A stretch of DNA of 64,000 bases from Lethocerus indicus. Its lineage: Eukaryota > Arthropoda > Insecta > Hemiptera > Belostomatidae. The stretch lies in the NCBI GenBank assembly GCA_019843655.1, contig JACDQD010000006.1, positions 19,610,246-19,674,245 of the forward strand, in the 5' to 3' direction. This document shows, in pieces, positions 1-15,300 of this stretch. A program made the position numbers and the translations under genes. The notes below the pieces were generated by a model. It was not told the DNA's origin, searched no databases, and saw only the letters and a program-made list of their open reading frames with translations. The first letter of the stretch is position 1. Each line of letters opens with the position of its first letter.

Positions 1-3000
1 TTTGATTTTGAAGAGTTGCAGAGAACTCTGAAAGATAAGGTAGCACAATTATTATAGTCTCACCAAACTTATTTTAACTAGTACTAGACAGTTTGATGAC
101 AGGTTGATTCTTCCGCGACCTGCGATTTTTATTGTCATATTTACCAAATATGTCTAACAGCGGTCAGTTTTACAATTAAATAGAAAATTACTTGATCAAA
201 TCCTAATACCGGTATTACATTTTTTAAGTAAACAGGTGATTCACACTCTTAGGCAAAATTATTAATTATTTATTGAAAACTCTTTCAAAAACGAAACAGG
301 TTATGAAATTATTATTGCCGAATTTTACCGAATACAAATGAAGTCCCTACAGGCCTTGCCGGCAGAGGGGCGTACTTGGGGTTTCGTCGGAAAGTGTTGG
401 GCCCGGCTCCTAATTCAAATAAGTTATTGTATTATGCATGAGCCGGCGAAATTGAATAGTGGGCCATGGGGCGTGGTGCTGGGGGGGGGGCTTTGAACAA
501 AGTGAGCCCCCGGCTAAACTCTTCCGAGAATTGTCGCCACCGCCGGAGATAATTTCGCAGCGAGAGTCGCACCGAGACCTCCTTACAGATTAGTAGTCCT
601 TTCTCTGAATACATTATTATCCTACCTTGAACAGCCCTTATTGTAAACCCCGAGGGTGAGAGCGTTTTTTTATGACGGGCTATCTCAGGTCATATGACCA
701 GTTGGCTCAATGCAATTCCATTCTGTTTAACGGCGGTCAGTGAAAGTTTCGATTACGTGATATTCCTCTGATTTTCTGTATTTTACATAAAGCTGGGATC
801 GTGGGGGGAAACATGAAAGTGAGCGTGTTTTTGTAGCGTCAAGCCTGTCTTATCCCTATACGGCTTCATGGTGTAATGCACCCATCAGGCACACAGTCCC
901 CTCCTTCTACGCCCCACCAGTTGTTTCCCCTAATCCTTAGTAGCGTGTATATCCTTACAAGTCAGTAAGGAGCAGTGATCCAGGAAGTTTTAAGTTTGAA
1001 ATTTGAAAATTGACGTGATTGAAATAAAGCGAGAATTTAGTGTTTACATACTTTTGCAAACATTCAATTCGGCGTTAGGGTTTCTTTAATTCTGTTTCCA
1101 TCTGTAAATATTCGTTTTGAGTCATAAAATAGTAATAGATCACCTTACCCGGAACCCTAACGAAAAGGTTTTTGTTTCCGCCGGGGAAGGAGCATATATA
1201 TTCTTGCAAAGTGTCGTAAAACAAAACTCTCTGAGCTGAGAGTTGCATCTCAAAATAAATTATCCGGATTGGACGGTTGCTGCAATGTTTGTTCCAGGGG
1301 AGCGGCTGTCATCGGCCTGGAGGGAGTCGGGGCTCTGTCTCTGATAAAAGTTATTAGAAAACTCAATCTTGTGTGACATTTGAACTCGAACATTTTCTAT
1401 CTCCGGCCGGCTGTACCGAGTTTATTAAATTCACCCACCAGTCGAGATTTAAATTGCGCCAGAAGTCCCTGTTTGTTTTTCATCTCCCTCCCTTCGCCGC
1501 TTTTTCATTACCCCCAATCTTAATTTCAGTTATCTCCGCTACTTTTCTGTGCCTGAATAGACAGAAAAACGGGAAAAAAGAGATGGAGGGGGTACCAAAA
1601 AAATTAATTTGCCCGCGGTTCTTACCTTCCAAGCGAACAAATTCCGTCTCCACCGAAAATATTCAGATAATTTACATTGTTTGAAAAGAACGCCGGTCCG
1701 TGTAATCAGTGGCTGTGCTGTTTGCAGAGGATAATTCAATAATAATCTACCTAGTCATGGCCTAGAACAGGCAGGTACATTTCCATTTCGACAGTAAGAG
1801 TTTATTTGACATTAAATGTATAATTCATAATGCAAGAATGAGTTTTTGTTTATGAATTTAAGTTCGTGAATTATCTGATAGTCCAGGAACATGGTTTGTT
1901 TTTAATTTATAAAAGTGTAAATATAAATTTGTTGAACGCAAAATAACCGTATATAAATTCAATTTGCTACGAAAAAAGGGTTAACTGATCCAAGCGAAGG
2001 TGAGTCATGGTGTGTATAATTAATTTTTTGTACCGATCACCGTTGTGATGGTAAAATTGTTTCCCGCTATCCTTTAGTCGTTCGGTCGCGTACCCTCGCT
2101 CTGGCGAACCCCCTCATCCACCTGTGGTATTATTAATGCATGTAGTAATGGAGGAAATACAGGCGAGGGGGTATTATGATGGGTGATGATAATGATAATA
2201 TATACCTAGGTCTAGAAGGAGAGACATTGATGGGGGCCGGTGTGGGACCCTCCCCCACGCCTCCTCCTTCCACCTACTCTCCTGTCAACCGCCAACCGGC
2301 AGTTGGTGTTTAGTTAATGAGGCGCCCCCTCCCTCCACCATTGCCACCACCGCCAGAACCTTGGTAAGCCCTCGACGCATAATCATTAATATTAATAATG
2401 CCGAGAACCGGGCAACGCCAGGGGAGGCGGGTGGACCACAGTCCCAGTTTTATCACGCTTCACGCACAGCGTCAACAATTGACTGGGAAAATTTAAAATT
2501 AATAGGCCCCCTACCTTTTAAGCCTGGGGATAAATGCGATGCCGTCCCATGACCGGGTAATATAAAGCACGGTGAATCTTAAACACTGTACTCTATCTCC
2601 CGGAAGTAATATTACTGTAGACAGATTCTTATTGTAATTCAAATTGCTATTTGAATTAAGCTGGACCAAAGCCGGTCGTGTGGAGGAAGAGCAGATCGTT
2701 TGTTCGAAGCGAAATCGATTTTATGGAAGGTTTAACGCAGAGTGCATTTCAGATAACATTATGCTTCGGCTGAGGACCTGCAGATAATGACGACGGGGGA
2801 ACGCTATCTGCCGGCGGCTGAACCGCGCTCGTTTGCGAGGAAGTGCTTTAAAAACAGGGTGTTTATGTTTTCAAGCTTTTTTTTCGGTCCATATAAAGTG
2901 TTTACGATCTCAAGACAGGACGGAGGACGTGGAGGCGGAGGAGGATCTATTGGCAAGTTTTCACGGTCGGTGCAAGTCTTTTATGGTGATAACAGAGTTG

Positions 3001-5903
3001 AACGGGAGCCAGTTGAGACCCACCCCCAACCCTCCACCCCTGCCAGCCATGTCTTCTGTTGCCATCTCACTCTCGTTTTTATAGCCTCTATCACATTACC
3101 ACCGTCGAAAACTTAACCATGGAGAGTTGAATTATACACTGTACGAGACCTAAACTAATATTAACATTGTTACTGATGGCCTTATGAAAGCGAATTACGA
3201 AAGCTACACTATCCGCTATTTACCCGCTTCTAATATCTCTCCATTACGAAACCCAACTGCATTCACTAACAAACTGTTCATTCGGGCGTACGGAAATCCA
3301 TTACGAGACCGGTTTGATTACGGCCACGGCCTTTCGAAGCTTCGCCTCAAATTAAGTCGGAAGCTCGAACTGAAAACCTCGGCCGGGACCGGTCGGAAGG
3401 AAGAGAGGAAGAGAGAAACGGAGTGATTGCGGTGGTCGAACTTCTAGGCGAGGCAGACGGGGTCGGAGGGGGCATTTCATAAATTTAAGGTTGGCTCGAC
3501 TGATGTACTGGAAAATTGGAAGGCGGGACGGGGAGTAGGTAAACTACTGTAGAGGGAGGGTGGGAGGGAGCACAGCCAGGATGCTCCGAATTACTCGCTC
3601 TATTTCTCTAGCCCCATATAAGAGGAGGGCTGAACTCAGCGTCTTCTGCCCTTTCTTTATTTTTCGGCCCAACTACTGACCTCCAACCGACGAGAATTGA
3701 CTCCATCAAAATTTACCAATAGTCGACCTTATATATCTAATGTTCTTAAATGTTTTATTACTCAACTTCTAGTATTTATTATACCTGTTCTACCTTCATA
3801 TTTGACACGCATAAAACACCCCCTTTAATGAGCCTAAACCGTTCGCTTCTGGTTTAGATGGGCTAACCAGCTATTGTCCTAGTCTTCATTGTGTATCCAG
3901 CTAGGTTGTACCAATTGGTGCAATTGGTAAGTTTGAATTAATTATAAAATCGTACGGATGAAGACTTGTTAATTTTTGTCGTATAATAGCCATCAATTTT
4001 CCGCACTGGTTATTGAAGAGTATTGTTGAAGGTTTGGCACAATATTCTAAAACTGATTTTCGGAAGCCCCGCATGTATGTATTCTACACGGAAATAATTA
4101 AAATTTGAATACGCTTTATTTATGTGTCGAACATTTAAAAATAGGTCAATGGTTAATTAGTGTGGGGGGGTCGGAAGAGAAAAGATTGGGAAAGACTAGC
4201 GGTGCAGCTAGAGAAGAGCGGGCAGGCCGATGCCCGTGATGGATTGGGCCGGAGTAATCGCGACGTGGAAATATTTCCCCCCGGCCGTGTCCGGCTCTGG
4301 ATTTACGGTCCGGGGCCCGTGTTCATACGTCATTCGTCGTCGGGCGACAACCGGTATAATACGGGCAGAAAGGACGGTGAAATGATTGAGACCGAAGATT
4401 AGGAGTTTAGTGGGGACTCAATCAGCGGGGGCGGGATGAGCGGCGGGGGCCGACTAATGAAAACTCGATGGGCCCATCAATCAGGGGACGGGGACACCGC
4501 CCCCACCCTCTCTACACGCCTACTCACTTAGCCTCCTTTTCTGACCCTCTCGCCAAGGCAAAAATATCCTTTGAATCCCAAATTCGCAGCTTCAAACTGA
4601 ATGTTTACCGGAGGGCCTTAAGGTTTCTTTCTTTCACTGAATCGAGAAATGCGCGCCTTTGTTGTACGGCTAAAATCCTAAAAATCAGAGAGGCAACTAA
4701 ACATTTCCCGTTATACAAACAAAGAGTTTTAATAATAATCCCGCTAATGTTTAATAGGGTCAGCTGCTTAATATATTATATCATCTATAATAAATGTTCC
4801 AATGAACTCTCTACTGGTTATCGTATAATTTTCACAATTTTTAAGTCGGCCCGTTGCAGTGGATTCGGCCCTACGGTGACGTTCCGCAGTGAATATATGA
4901 CGTTTGAAGTACGCCCAAGGGGGAGGAAGTCTGGACGCGGGCAAACATTTCATCACTTCCCGTGTCATCGCTTGTAATGAACACCTCAACGACGACCATA
5001 GAGGGCCACACGCACCGAACAAACTAGAGCGTCGACTAACACATAGACCCTTGTAATTAACACCGCCCTACAGGTCGCACACCTCGCATTAGTTCTGTTT
5101 CAGGGTGTAAAGCATTTACACTTTTTAAACACAGTTATACGGCAATATCGGGTGTAATGAATTATTTATTTGCCAATTCTTCAATAATATATTTTTAAGG
5201 AATGAAAATGTCACGTCACATTGTTCCGTAATTCATCAGTTACACGTATACTCAAATGAAATATATGGGGGTACTAATGTGTTGAATAAATAAATCGTTA
5301 ATATCTAGCGTAAAATTCATCTAAAATTAAAATTTAATTTTAAATAGTTAAAATTTCTACATTATATCCACAAGATATTCTTTCTCAATGGAACAGAAAT
5401 TAATGATGGAAATATCAGAAATAAACATTGGATATATAAATATAGATCCTATGCATAAGGAAAGAGGGGGCGCGAAAATGCGGACGTTAAAATTGTATTT
5501 AAGAGTGGAAGCCGTAGCGAGGCTCCACACTTCTGAGATTTTTCTCTATCTGAATGTTCTCAATCCCTTATGCAAACATTCAGCAATACTCCGGATGACA
5601 CAATCTCAAATATTCTCTCCCCTACGGTCTTTTACAAATATTGTCTTCCCGTCGGTTTGTATTTAAATAGAAATAAGAAGAAATAAATGATTTATTCGTC
5701 CAGAAATACCTCAACAAAAATTAACACCAATTCTGGATAATGAAAATTAACTTCAATCAAGAACAGTACAGAAACATTTGGGCGTCAATTTTGTGCATAG
5801 TACATTTATAATTTTTCATTGTTTTTGTTATTAATATATTACATCATATATAGTATTTTTTCGTTTATATTTAAAGCCACAACTACAATTTTATATATGT
5901 ATT

Positions 5904-5905
<2 letters not shown>
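1..5905. other. Non-coding left flank, part 1
   Basis: No coding gene is supported here. Open frames are short, lack paired splice sites and do not resemble known domains; the longest, 4468-4977 on the plus strand (169 codons), has low-complexity composition without domain motifs. GC-rich islands (for example around 350-560, 2090-2460 and 4160-4520) alternate with AT-rich DNA. A TATA-like sequence followed by a CTCAG initiator-like sequence occurs at about 3612-3640 on the plus strand, but nothing downstream supports a gene. Confidence 0.5.

Positions 5906-5958
<53 letters not shown>
5906..5958. repeat. (AT)n microsatellite
   Basis: An uninterrupted AT dinucleotide tract of about 53 bp. It directly abuts the left edge of a foldback repeat element. 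The second (AT)n tract in the window (24693-24745) is also next to a copy of that family. Confidence 0.95.
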
Positions 5959-5961
<3 letters not shown>

Positions 5962-6367
5962 ATTAGTTTAGAATGCCTGTTTTCTGGTTTGCGAGGGGTT
6001 GGAATACCGTAGTGCATCCTCACTGCACTGTCACTGTCACTTGTACTGCGGTGGTCGTAGTGTATTCAGTTTAATGCGCTACTAGTTTCAATGGTACGGT
6101 GCACCTAATACTAGCCCGAACCAAAGGTCTGTCTTGCATTTTAGTATTAGCGCCTTACATATAGCGCCTTACATATAGCGCCTTACATACAGCGCCTTAC
6201 AGTACAAGTGACAGTGACGGTGCAGTCAGGATGCCCGAAAAACATCCAGAGTGCAAAAAGTGACTAACACTGCTACTGAAGGGGGGAGCAACCGAAACCA
6301 GTTTAGCAAAAGACCAAACCAGAAAGAAGAGACAGAAACACACGAAATCTACGGTGTATAGTAATTG
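5959..6367. mobile_element. Foldback/MITE-like repeat, copy 1
   Basis: This segment shares blocks with 24397-24908 and 41534-41780. Internal inverted arms of 35 bp (6014-6048 against 6200-6234) differ at only about two positions. The right end contains GACAGAAACACACGAAATCT, whose complement opens the copy at 41580. The sequence TATAGTAATT flanks both ends (5955-5964 and 6357-6366), resembling a target duplication or a terminal motif. No transposase is encoded, so it would be non-autonomous. The superfamily cannot be assigned by eye. Confidence 0.7.
6149..6204. repeat. 14-bp tandem repeat, about four units
   Basis: Four consecutive units of AGCGCCTTACATAT: the first two are identical, the third has one change, and the fourth diverges at its end. 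It lies in the loop between the inverted arms of foldback copy 1 and is absent from the other two copies. Confidence 0.9.
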
Positions 6368-9300
6368 TTACGAATTGTTATTTGCCGCGTGCTGATCAGA
6401 AGTCTGCAACCTTTTTTCTCATTTATTTTCTTTTTACTCTATTACGTTTTTGAAGACTATATTGTTTCAATAAGGCTTCGCTACCAGACTTATGTCCCTT
6501 ACAGCCCCTTTATAAATTGATTTTGTGTATGAAGTATTACGCAACTACATTACTGACAAAAGGATAAATAAATTAGAGTAGTGGCGTTATTTAAAAAAGA
6601 ATGTTCCGAATGTCATAATTATCAAACGATTTAATTGGTTTCATTTATATATCAAGTGGCATTCAATCGGTAGCAATAAGCGTGGCCGATGTTTTTATGA
6701 TTTAAATCGAAACAATCACTCCGGGGGGGGATTGAATTTCTGTGAGAGCTCTTCCATGATTGGATTTAACCTGAGCCGGTAACCGATAGGGGGCCACGCC
6801 TCCCGGTTATCTCGGCCGATATTTGTCCAGGACGAGAGGGACACAATTAGTGGGCCGGGGCCCTAAGTACACAGGGCCCCCTGCCCCGGCCGACCAATCG
6901 ATTAGACCCTGCCGGGTGCGGGGGCGTTCCAACGCCCGCCACCCCTCCCGCCCAATGAGCAGGGCCCTTCACAACATTAGCAAAATACATCTGACCCGGG
7001 GTTAAACCATCCCCCGCTAACTCGGGATTGAACGATAAGTCGAACAATTGCACCGCGCTACAATCGGGTCGCTACAATAAAAGAGATCGCGTCATGCAGA
7101 AATAATGCGCGGGGATCACCGGAAAATGATTAACAGAGCGATAAAATCCCATTGTAACATAATCTCCGATTGAATTTATCAAATATAATTATAAATATTA
7201 AATTAATACTAATTTCGATACTTTTAACACAATGGTATTTAAATGGCAAAGCTGTTGGTCCGATGAATAATGATGCCATACATTAAAAGAAATCGGATAA
7301 CTTCGAGATCAGGGTTAATGAAATATCCCCAGAACAGGATACCCGCTGTGAATATTCTCTCTTCAGAGAGTCGCATTTGTGAAAGTTCCGCTCTCAACAC
7401 TGCCAAGCAACTGGTTCTTTAACTTCTGAACTAATTTATTCCTCCTCATGGTGGGCTCATTCTGCCCACGAGTGTTGATTAGCGTCTTTCAATCGAAGGA
7501 CGCGGCTCAATATCACAAGCCTCTCTCGTCCTATACAGACATCCGGCCTTCCGTTAGACCTCTGAACACATAGAATGTATTAAATCATAAGGTGTTTTCT
7601 AGAATGGGCGACAACTGTCAACTTCGCTCGTTATATATTCACTGCAGTTTCTACATTGTCTCCTGAGTACAATAGGTGATGAATCTATAAGCTGCGAGCG
7701 TATGAATGGCACAGATAAACATTGTGAGGTGGATGGTCGGCGTTGGTGAGATTGGGCGCGTGCTACTAGACCGGCTGGGACGAGCTGATGCATGCAAATA
7801 CCCCACTACTTCCCGAACAAGCCCCCGGCCCACACCCACGAGTATATTCGGTTATCGGATCCGTTCCGGTGACAAATAAAACGTCCCTCCAGGATACTGG
7901 GCCGGCGGCTGGATGGGATCCTGTAATAAAACAGAGCGCTAAAGATAAATGGGCTGTGCGCCGGCGGTGCCGGCTCCTTCTCCTTTTAGAACAGTACGGC
8001 CCAGATGTTATCTGGCTCCTTCAGACCCTCTTCACTCTTCACTATCTTTGCGCTGCCGCGGGCTCCTCTATGCATACCAACGAGCGCCGAGCGCACCTCC
8101 TCCACGTCCTCCTCCAGCCCTCGGACGGCAATATTTTTGGCCGACTGCCCACCTGAAAGGAATCGCTTCGCTCTAAAGAGGAAACCCTTATGTCCAGTGT
8201 ATCTTTGCGCGCTTTGGTTCTTAATTAACCAGTAAATTGTGGACGATTTTCTTATCCGAATTGGTGATTCGCCAACGTATTTCATCCAAGATTCGGCGGA
8301 GGACACTGCATTAATGATAGGGAGATGATATAGAAATAAATGAAACGTTCGAGAAAATGAACCGGGGTGTTGAGAAGGATCTCTCTCTATCTCTCTTTCT
8401 CTAGTAACAGTCCTTCTATTTCCTAATAGCGAAGACTATGTAAATCCGCCCAGCGTTTGAATTTGGTTCAAACCAGAGTTTGGTTGAGTTTCAGGAATGC
8501 CCGCGCTACAGGGTCCTATCAATCAAACTCGTCTCTGATGGCCGACTCAAAATTTATCTTCACAATTTAACGTCGGCGCCGAGCCCGATTGATAACCGGA
8601 TTCGCCTTGTTAACTGCAGAATTATCTCAGGTCTGCCCCGACGCCCGACCACGCCGCAAAACCGCAACTGTTTCAATTTCGGATGAATTATATCGAAAGG
8701 AGAGAGTCTTCCAAAGGAATAGGACTCAGTTTAGGTTTTAGAAAGCAGCTGAACTTCTGCGAGGGAGAGAGCTGGGAGGGAGTGATTGAGAAACTATAAT
8801 ACAGGGAGAGAGAAAGAGATAGTAAGATCATAAAATAATTGTCTGTCGGTTGCCCCAGTTTACAACAATCCGTTAGTATCGGATTTGGGGAACTTTAATA
8901 AGAAACTTTGTATTTTATCCAGCAATCCTAATTAACGGATATAATCCCTTCTAGGAGGATGTTAAACCCACCCCCCGAAAATTATAAGGGATTGTGGTAT
9001 CCGAGTATAAATACAATATATAAGTTTATAACAAATAGTTATATTGGTTTAATGTATTTGTTTGGGGTTTGGTGAAGGTTGGAATATCGTCAATATATTT
9101 TGTCCTATATCGTTTCGGTACTGCACAATCGTCAGTAGCGTTTTTGCACGATTATACTGAGGACAATACACCTGTCAGCAATATTACTTCTCTCTTATAC
9201 AGTAACTTATAGCTGCTCAGTTCATCACAAATTACAAAAAACAAATTATCTTCAGACACCCCTTAGGGCGCTTGCGAGGCTGGATTTAGAATCAAATAAC

Positions 9301-12300
9301 AGTAATATTGTAACCGCGCAAACTTTTTTTTTTTAATTCATTCCGCTCCACAGAATTGAGAAAGTAATTTGATAAAATATCCGCCTCAATTTCGTCCTTA
9401 GAGTCCTAATTATTCCAAGGTGTGTGCAAAGTCGTGAGGGCTTAAAACTTTTCCCTTAGCGGCCGGTGACAGTGGGCCGGCCTAGCTTGGGGACGTGAAC
9501 CGAAGTTCAAACTAGTTGTTGAGCTCCTCAGAGGCCCTGGCCCTAAGTCCCCCCCCCCTCCGGGACTTTGCCTCCTTCTTCCTGCCTCTCTCGGGGCTCT
9601 TATCTAATCCGGAACTCGCTAATGCGAATCAACGCTTACTTTTTTTTTTCCAAACTCAATTTTTTTGACTCGCCGATTAGCCGACAACCTCCCGACCGCC
9701 CACCAAGGTGAGCACGCCTTTCTCAACTGCTCTTGGTGACGTATGTATTCAAGAAATTATGTCACCAAATTGAAAGTAAATAAAACTCTTGGGCTGTTAA
9801 ATAACCAAAAAATGTGGTTAAATCAAAAGCATCGGGCCAAAAACATAAACCCTTTACCATAACCGCATGTCTTTGAATGAACTACGTAAATAATAATATT
9901 ATTCTTTCTTATAATTAGGCATTCATGCGTTGAGGATGGACCTGACTAATGGACCATCGAAATACTCTATTATTACCCCAGTCACCCAAACACAATCGAT
10001 ATTTAAGATTCCAGAATTTAAGGCGGTCCGTTAATTAACAAATTGTTTCTCTATTACTGCCAAGCTAAAAAAATAATTAAAAGCCGGTAGGGAATATCTT
10101 CGGTAATGGAGGTTTAAGGAATTGGTGGGGTGGGCTGTTATTCAATTCGAATAAAGTGAAATGCTCAGGCGATAAAACTTAATGGGCCGGTATTTTGGCC
10201 GGGGAAGTGAAGAGCCGAGAGCTCGACGGGGCCGATCGGGTAATTTCGGACCGCACCGGGGGCTGGGATTAGTTCGGAAAAGTTTAGAGATATGACGGCT
10301 GCTTAGAATTGGGAATCACCTCGAACTCCCAAAGGAAAAGTTCAGATTTTTTATATCAGCCTGACGTCGGCCCTAGGTTCTTGTGAGATTTGATTTATAA
10401 CAAAGAGAATGAAATCCATTCTAGCCATGTGTTTTTCTTTTTCTGATAATTCTATTACGTCGATTATAGTGCACTTCCGATAGAAAATGCTGGTTTCCCA
10501 TATGGTATAAGGATTACCCTCCCTGCCCCCCGCCTTATTTCTTATATATGTATACTCACACACAGACGCACATTTTTTATGGCTTATTATGGAAATGCCA
10601 TTTTATACGCTCTCCGTGACCATGTTTAAAACTTCGACAGGACACATAAATTCATACGAAGCCCTGGATGATGAATTTCAGGTACCTCCAAGGCGTTTGA
10701 ACGATTTAATATATGAGGAAAGTTCATTGACGAATATGCCGTCATATTCGGAGAATTTCCTTTTCCAGATTCATCTACAGTTATATAGCAGCTATATAAC
10801 TGTTTTCAAAAATTGAATCGATGGAGTGACGATTGAATTCATCGTCCTGGCCAATAGTTGATAATGTCTTTAGGAATACGATTATTTTAATGTACAGCTT
10901 TTAATTTTGTTTTATATATCAGTGAATTTTTGTGGGAAATGAGGTTAAATTTTAAATGTTTGCCCCGAGTCAAAATTAAGAAATTGTTTTAACGGGAACA
11001 GTCCACCCGGTGATATACTCCCCTGCGTTTTCCCACCATTTTGTTCCTATGGTTAATTTATTAGTTTGTTTGTCCTACGTTGAGAGCGGCCGGTACAGGC
11101 GTGGAGTTAGGAAAAACAGGGCCCCGCTCAGAGCTGGATGTGCAAGTTCAATAAGCGGTTTCCCGCACATTGACTTATCACTTCCTCGATTGGAGGAATG
11201 AGAAATGTCCTTCGAAAAGAGATAAACAATTTTTCGAAACAAATCGAATTTTAATTGACTTGGTTATATAACATATTCTGAGCTAGATGCATTCACATAT
11301 TGATTTAGATTTAAAATCCTGGCACATTACACCAAACGCCCTCCTCGAACCCACAATAAATAAAAGTTATATATAATTATTATTCCCTTCATAAAAAGGG
11401 CATAAATTATTAAACTCTTAAGTTGTGAATTAATAATAATAATGTTCAATTTTGTGAAATTAGTTGATACATTTTCACAAAGCGTTTTCAATATTTCAGA
11501 TATTGTCGATATATTCAAAATATTCGACTATAATATTACAGATATTCCCCTTTGTTGTACATTTGTGAATATTGGTGGAACTGTATTTATGTATTCTTTC
11601 TCAGTTAGAACATTTAATTTTTCAAAAACAATAAGTCGATATAACAACTGTCCAACGCATTGGAATGTCCTATTCGAGTTTTTTATTTTTTAATTATAAT
11701 TTTAATGAAATATCAAATTGCATAATTTTTTAACTTCAAAATATATTAAATACTGTCGAAATTATGTGCTCAAACCAGACGCAATGCTTCGAGCAGCTTC
11801 TAATTCTCGCAGATAGGAAAGTATAAGTTTTCGAGTTTTTCAGAGTCGATAGTACGATTTTCTTTCGAATTTTCACCTATTTCCCTCCGCTCTATATTCA
11901 TGAGAACGCGCCCCGGACACCTCCGCGTAGCTTTAAAACTTTATACGGATATATATTCCGTCAGGTTTCAGATAAGAGGGAGATACCTTCAACTTTTAGT
12001 TGGAGTATTCATGAATGCTCGCCGACCTACTGTCATCTTTATTTATCCAATATACAAGGACACCGAAGTTAAATAAATATGGGCGTTAAAATATTTTTAA
12101 ACTAAAATTGCGTTTCATCTTAAAATGTTTTTCCAAATAATAAAAATTTTCTTATTATTCAACCAAACACTGACTCGTAATTAGTTAAAACAAAATAATA
12201 ATAAATGTTATAAAAAACAAAAAATCACTTAGATTGATCTTATAAAATTGTTATTTATGTTATTATTCTTTTATGTTTGAAGGAGTTTTATTATCTCTAG

Positions 12301-15300
12301 AGCCTGAAAACTTCTAACAATGATTCAACAGTCAAATGATTGGTTTAATCAAAACCAATATGTATGTGTACCTTTCATATTTTGAAGCATAATATTTCAA
12401 GGTTGAAATATAACCGAGTGCTAAGGTGCTATTTTATTTTTATAAAAAGCCGTGATTATTTTCAATAATACTGTACTTAGTTAAAAAATACATTCATTTA
12501 CGTAAATCTATCGAATTGATTAAATGCATTATGGTTCAATTTAAAATACTCAGAACTGGTGGGACTTTTAATAAAATTCAGAGTGAATCCAATTGGTGGT
12601 AATCTCAATTATTATATAACAGGTTTGCCACCTGAATTTCCATTATCCCATACAATCCAATATTGAACTGAGTTCACTGATCTAGAAAATTGATTTCTTT
12701 CCCTACCCACCGAGTCGAATTGTATGGAACAAAATAAATAATTATTATAAAGGGAATTTAAAAAATGCGGTTTTATTGAAATTCATTATCTCCGGTTCCG
12801 GGTCAATGAGAATTGCCAAAATACTTTTCAGCCATTCCCAGCACTGAATCCCCGTTTTTTTCATTTATTGCTAAGTCATGAACGAATTTGTAATTTAATG
12901 TAACAAGGACGGTTCATATTAAAAGTGAAAGTTATATATAATTCACACATTAAATCATACTTCAATCGATTAACTTATACAAATTTCAAATTAAATCTTG
13001 CGAAGTGTTACATATCCCGCGATCTGCGTGTGATCGACGACTCTGGTCTCCCCTGGTCCCAGTTCCTGAAGGCCTGAGCTACGACCAGTACTCTCCGGTA
13101 ATAGCCGTAAACTACGCACTAGATTATTGTATTATTTGGTCCGAAACCGGCGCATAAATCATAGCGTACTATTATATATGATATCATTATGTTACATTAT
13201 ACAACACAGAAAATATATTATACCGTATGACATATTTCATTATAATTGACGACCCAGAAATCATTATATTTTGATCAACTATTGTCAGTATGTTCTATTG
13301 TAACGGCTATCGTTTAATCTAGTGTACTTGTTACTGGGTTCACGACCCTCCTCAATTTCCACTCGCTTATTTGGTCCTAAGGTAAAAGTTATAAAAAACA
13401 AAAAATTATTTTCAGAGAGCTAATTACTAATGTCGGCCGACTGCCGGAATTCAGCGATAGCGCTGACAGCACGTTTCATAGGACGATGTCGAAAATCTGA
13501 AGCATTGGGCCAAATAGGCGAGATAATTTTGAAATTCTTTACTGGGAAATTACGATCTTAAAACTAGTTTTAACAAACATTTTCTCCATTAGAAAAACTC
13601 ACCATTAATTCATATCTATAAAATGCAGTGTAATATTTGTGTGCTTTGTATATATTTATCGCTACAAATCCTAGTAACAGAAGTCATGTTGAGAAATGGT
13701 TATTTATTTATTTTTATTTTATTATCCAATTACAAGTACACCATATCCGTATATGGCAAGCGTTCATCTCGGAATCTGTGGACGAAGCCTGGCCGAAACG
13801 AAGGGGAGTTTCACAATGTCTGGTAGCAGAACTCTAGGTGAACTTCAATTTCTTCCCGGGTTCCTAATCCTACTTCCCCCCCCCCACCCGACGAGGTATT
13901 TTCGTATATCCTCCGCCGCGAGCAACGTCGAGGCTCGTATTGTCACCCCTTCATACCGGCTCCCATTCCATCCGAGGGCAGATCAAAGAACAACAATGTA
14001 ATTCCGTTCGGTGCGAGAGAAAATAGAAAAACTCCGCCCCCAACCCTCTCCCCACAATCCACCCGCAGTTTTTTTACCGTCCGGTTATTCCGCCCTTGTT
14101 TTTCCTTTTCTTTTCGGGAAAATTTTCCTTCCCCGCCGGTTCCGCGAGTTGAATCATTAATGCTCGTTTATTACAGGGCGGCCCGGACCGCGCCCTTTAT
14201 TTGCTCCCTTTCACCCGGAGGAAATTCCCTTCTATCTTGATCGGTTCTCTTCTGGCGGGAATATATCGAGACGCTACATCCGTTTAGAATAGAATTCCTT
14301 CTGTTGCCGCAAATAATCACTACTGAAACGTCGAGTAAAATGCTCTCGAATTTCTCCTTATCTCTTGGCTCAGCTTACAGCAGATTTTACATATGCGCAG
14401 TCGCATATGCCAAAAAAACCTGTATTACGGGGTTATTGTTTTTATAATCTATGCTAACGAAAAACATAACGGGTAATTATTTCGTGTTTAATATAGGCTA
14501 TGTATTCTACTGAAATAATATCGAATTAAATGAAAACCTGTAAATGTAGCATATTTTAGGTTATGTCATGAGAATTTCTCCATGTAAATTGTCACGTTCG
14601 GTCTTAAGAATAACGAATTTTCAGACATTTAGCTAACAAGTCTCAAACAGCTAGGTGCTCAGATATTTGTTTATTCGGCGTAAGATGAACGTGACGAGGG
14701 GTTTAGTTTCCGAAAAATATCTCATGATGCGAAACGGAATTCCCTGATAAATTGTTCCAGTCTACCGACTTATTCCGTAAAATATCGAATGTTATTCGGC
14801 GCGTATAGGATACAGTTGGAGGGAGCGGGGGCGGTTCGGTGCAGGAGAATTCGCTCTATATTTCTTTATCGTCGTCGGATATTTTTCCTGCTCGGGCGAG
14901 TATAAATTGAATGAAGCCAAGCAATGGAATCCGGCCACCTTGGAGGAGGAGGAGGAGTGTAACAGCCTATCCCGAAGGAAATGCCGTCAAGGATCAATCC
15001 AAGATATTGGGAAAGAACCGTGACATCCCCGCCCGCTCCTCCGCGGCCATAGACCCCAATTCAACAAAACACACATTCGCCGTCTTACCCCCGGCGTCGG
15101 ACTCAAATGACACCCCCATTCTCCTACCCCTTCCATCCCCGTTTTCTTCTCTCATCCGTCCGCCCCCTTCCTCCCGCAGAACCCTCTTCCCCTCCCTTTA
15201 TTCCAGCTTTCAACGGTTCCGACATCTCCGGTTCCTTCTAATCCAATCCCTAGATTAGCCGGTATAAATTTGTATTATAAATTCATTTATATTTTTGAAA

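Noticed and set aside
3612..3640. TATA-like CATATAAGAGG with a downstream CTCAG
   Set aside because: Single weak match in AT-rich DNA with no reading frame or splice signals after it; left out of the feature list as a promoter.
4468..4977. Plus-strand frame of 169 codons
   Set aside because: No domain, signal or splice partner; composition looks like translated non-coding AT-rich DNA. An overlapping minus frame is equally open.
6149..6204. Short regularly spaced repeats that might suggest a CRISPR-like array
   Set aside because: The units are directly adjacent with no spacers, lie inside a foldback element, and the DNA is eukaryotic.
7788..8156. Plus-strand frame of 122 codons in a GC-rich island
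   Set aside because: Several overlapping frames on both strands are open here, as expected of stop-poor GC-rich DNA. No recognisable domain.
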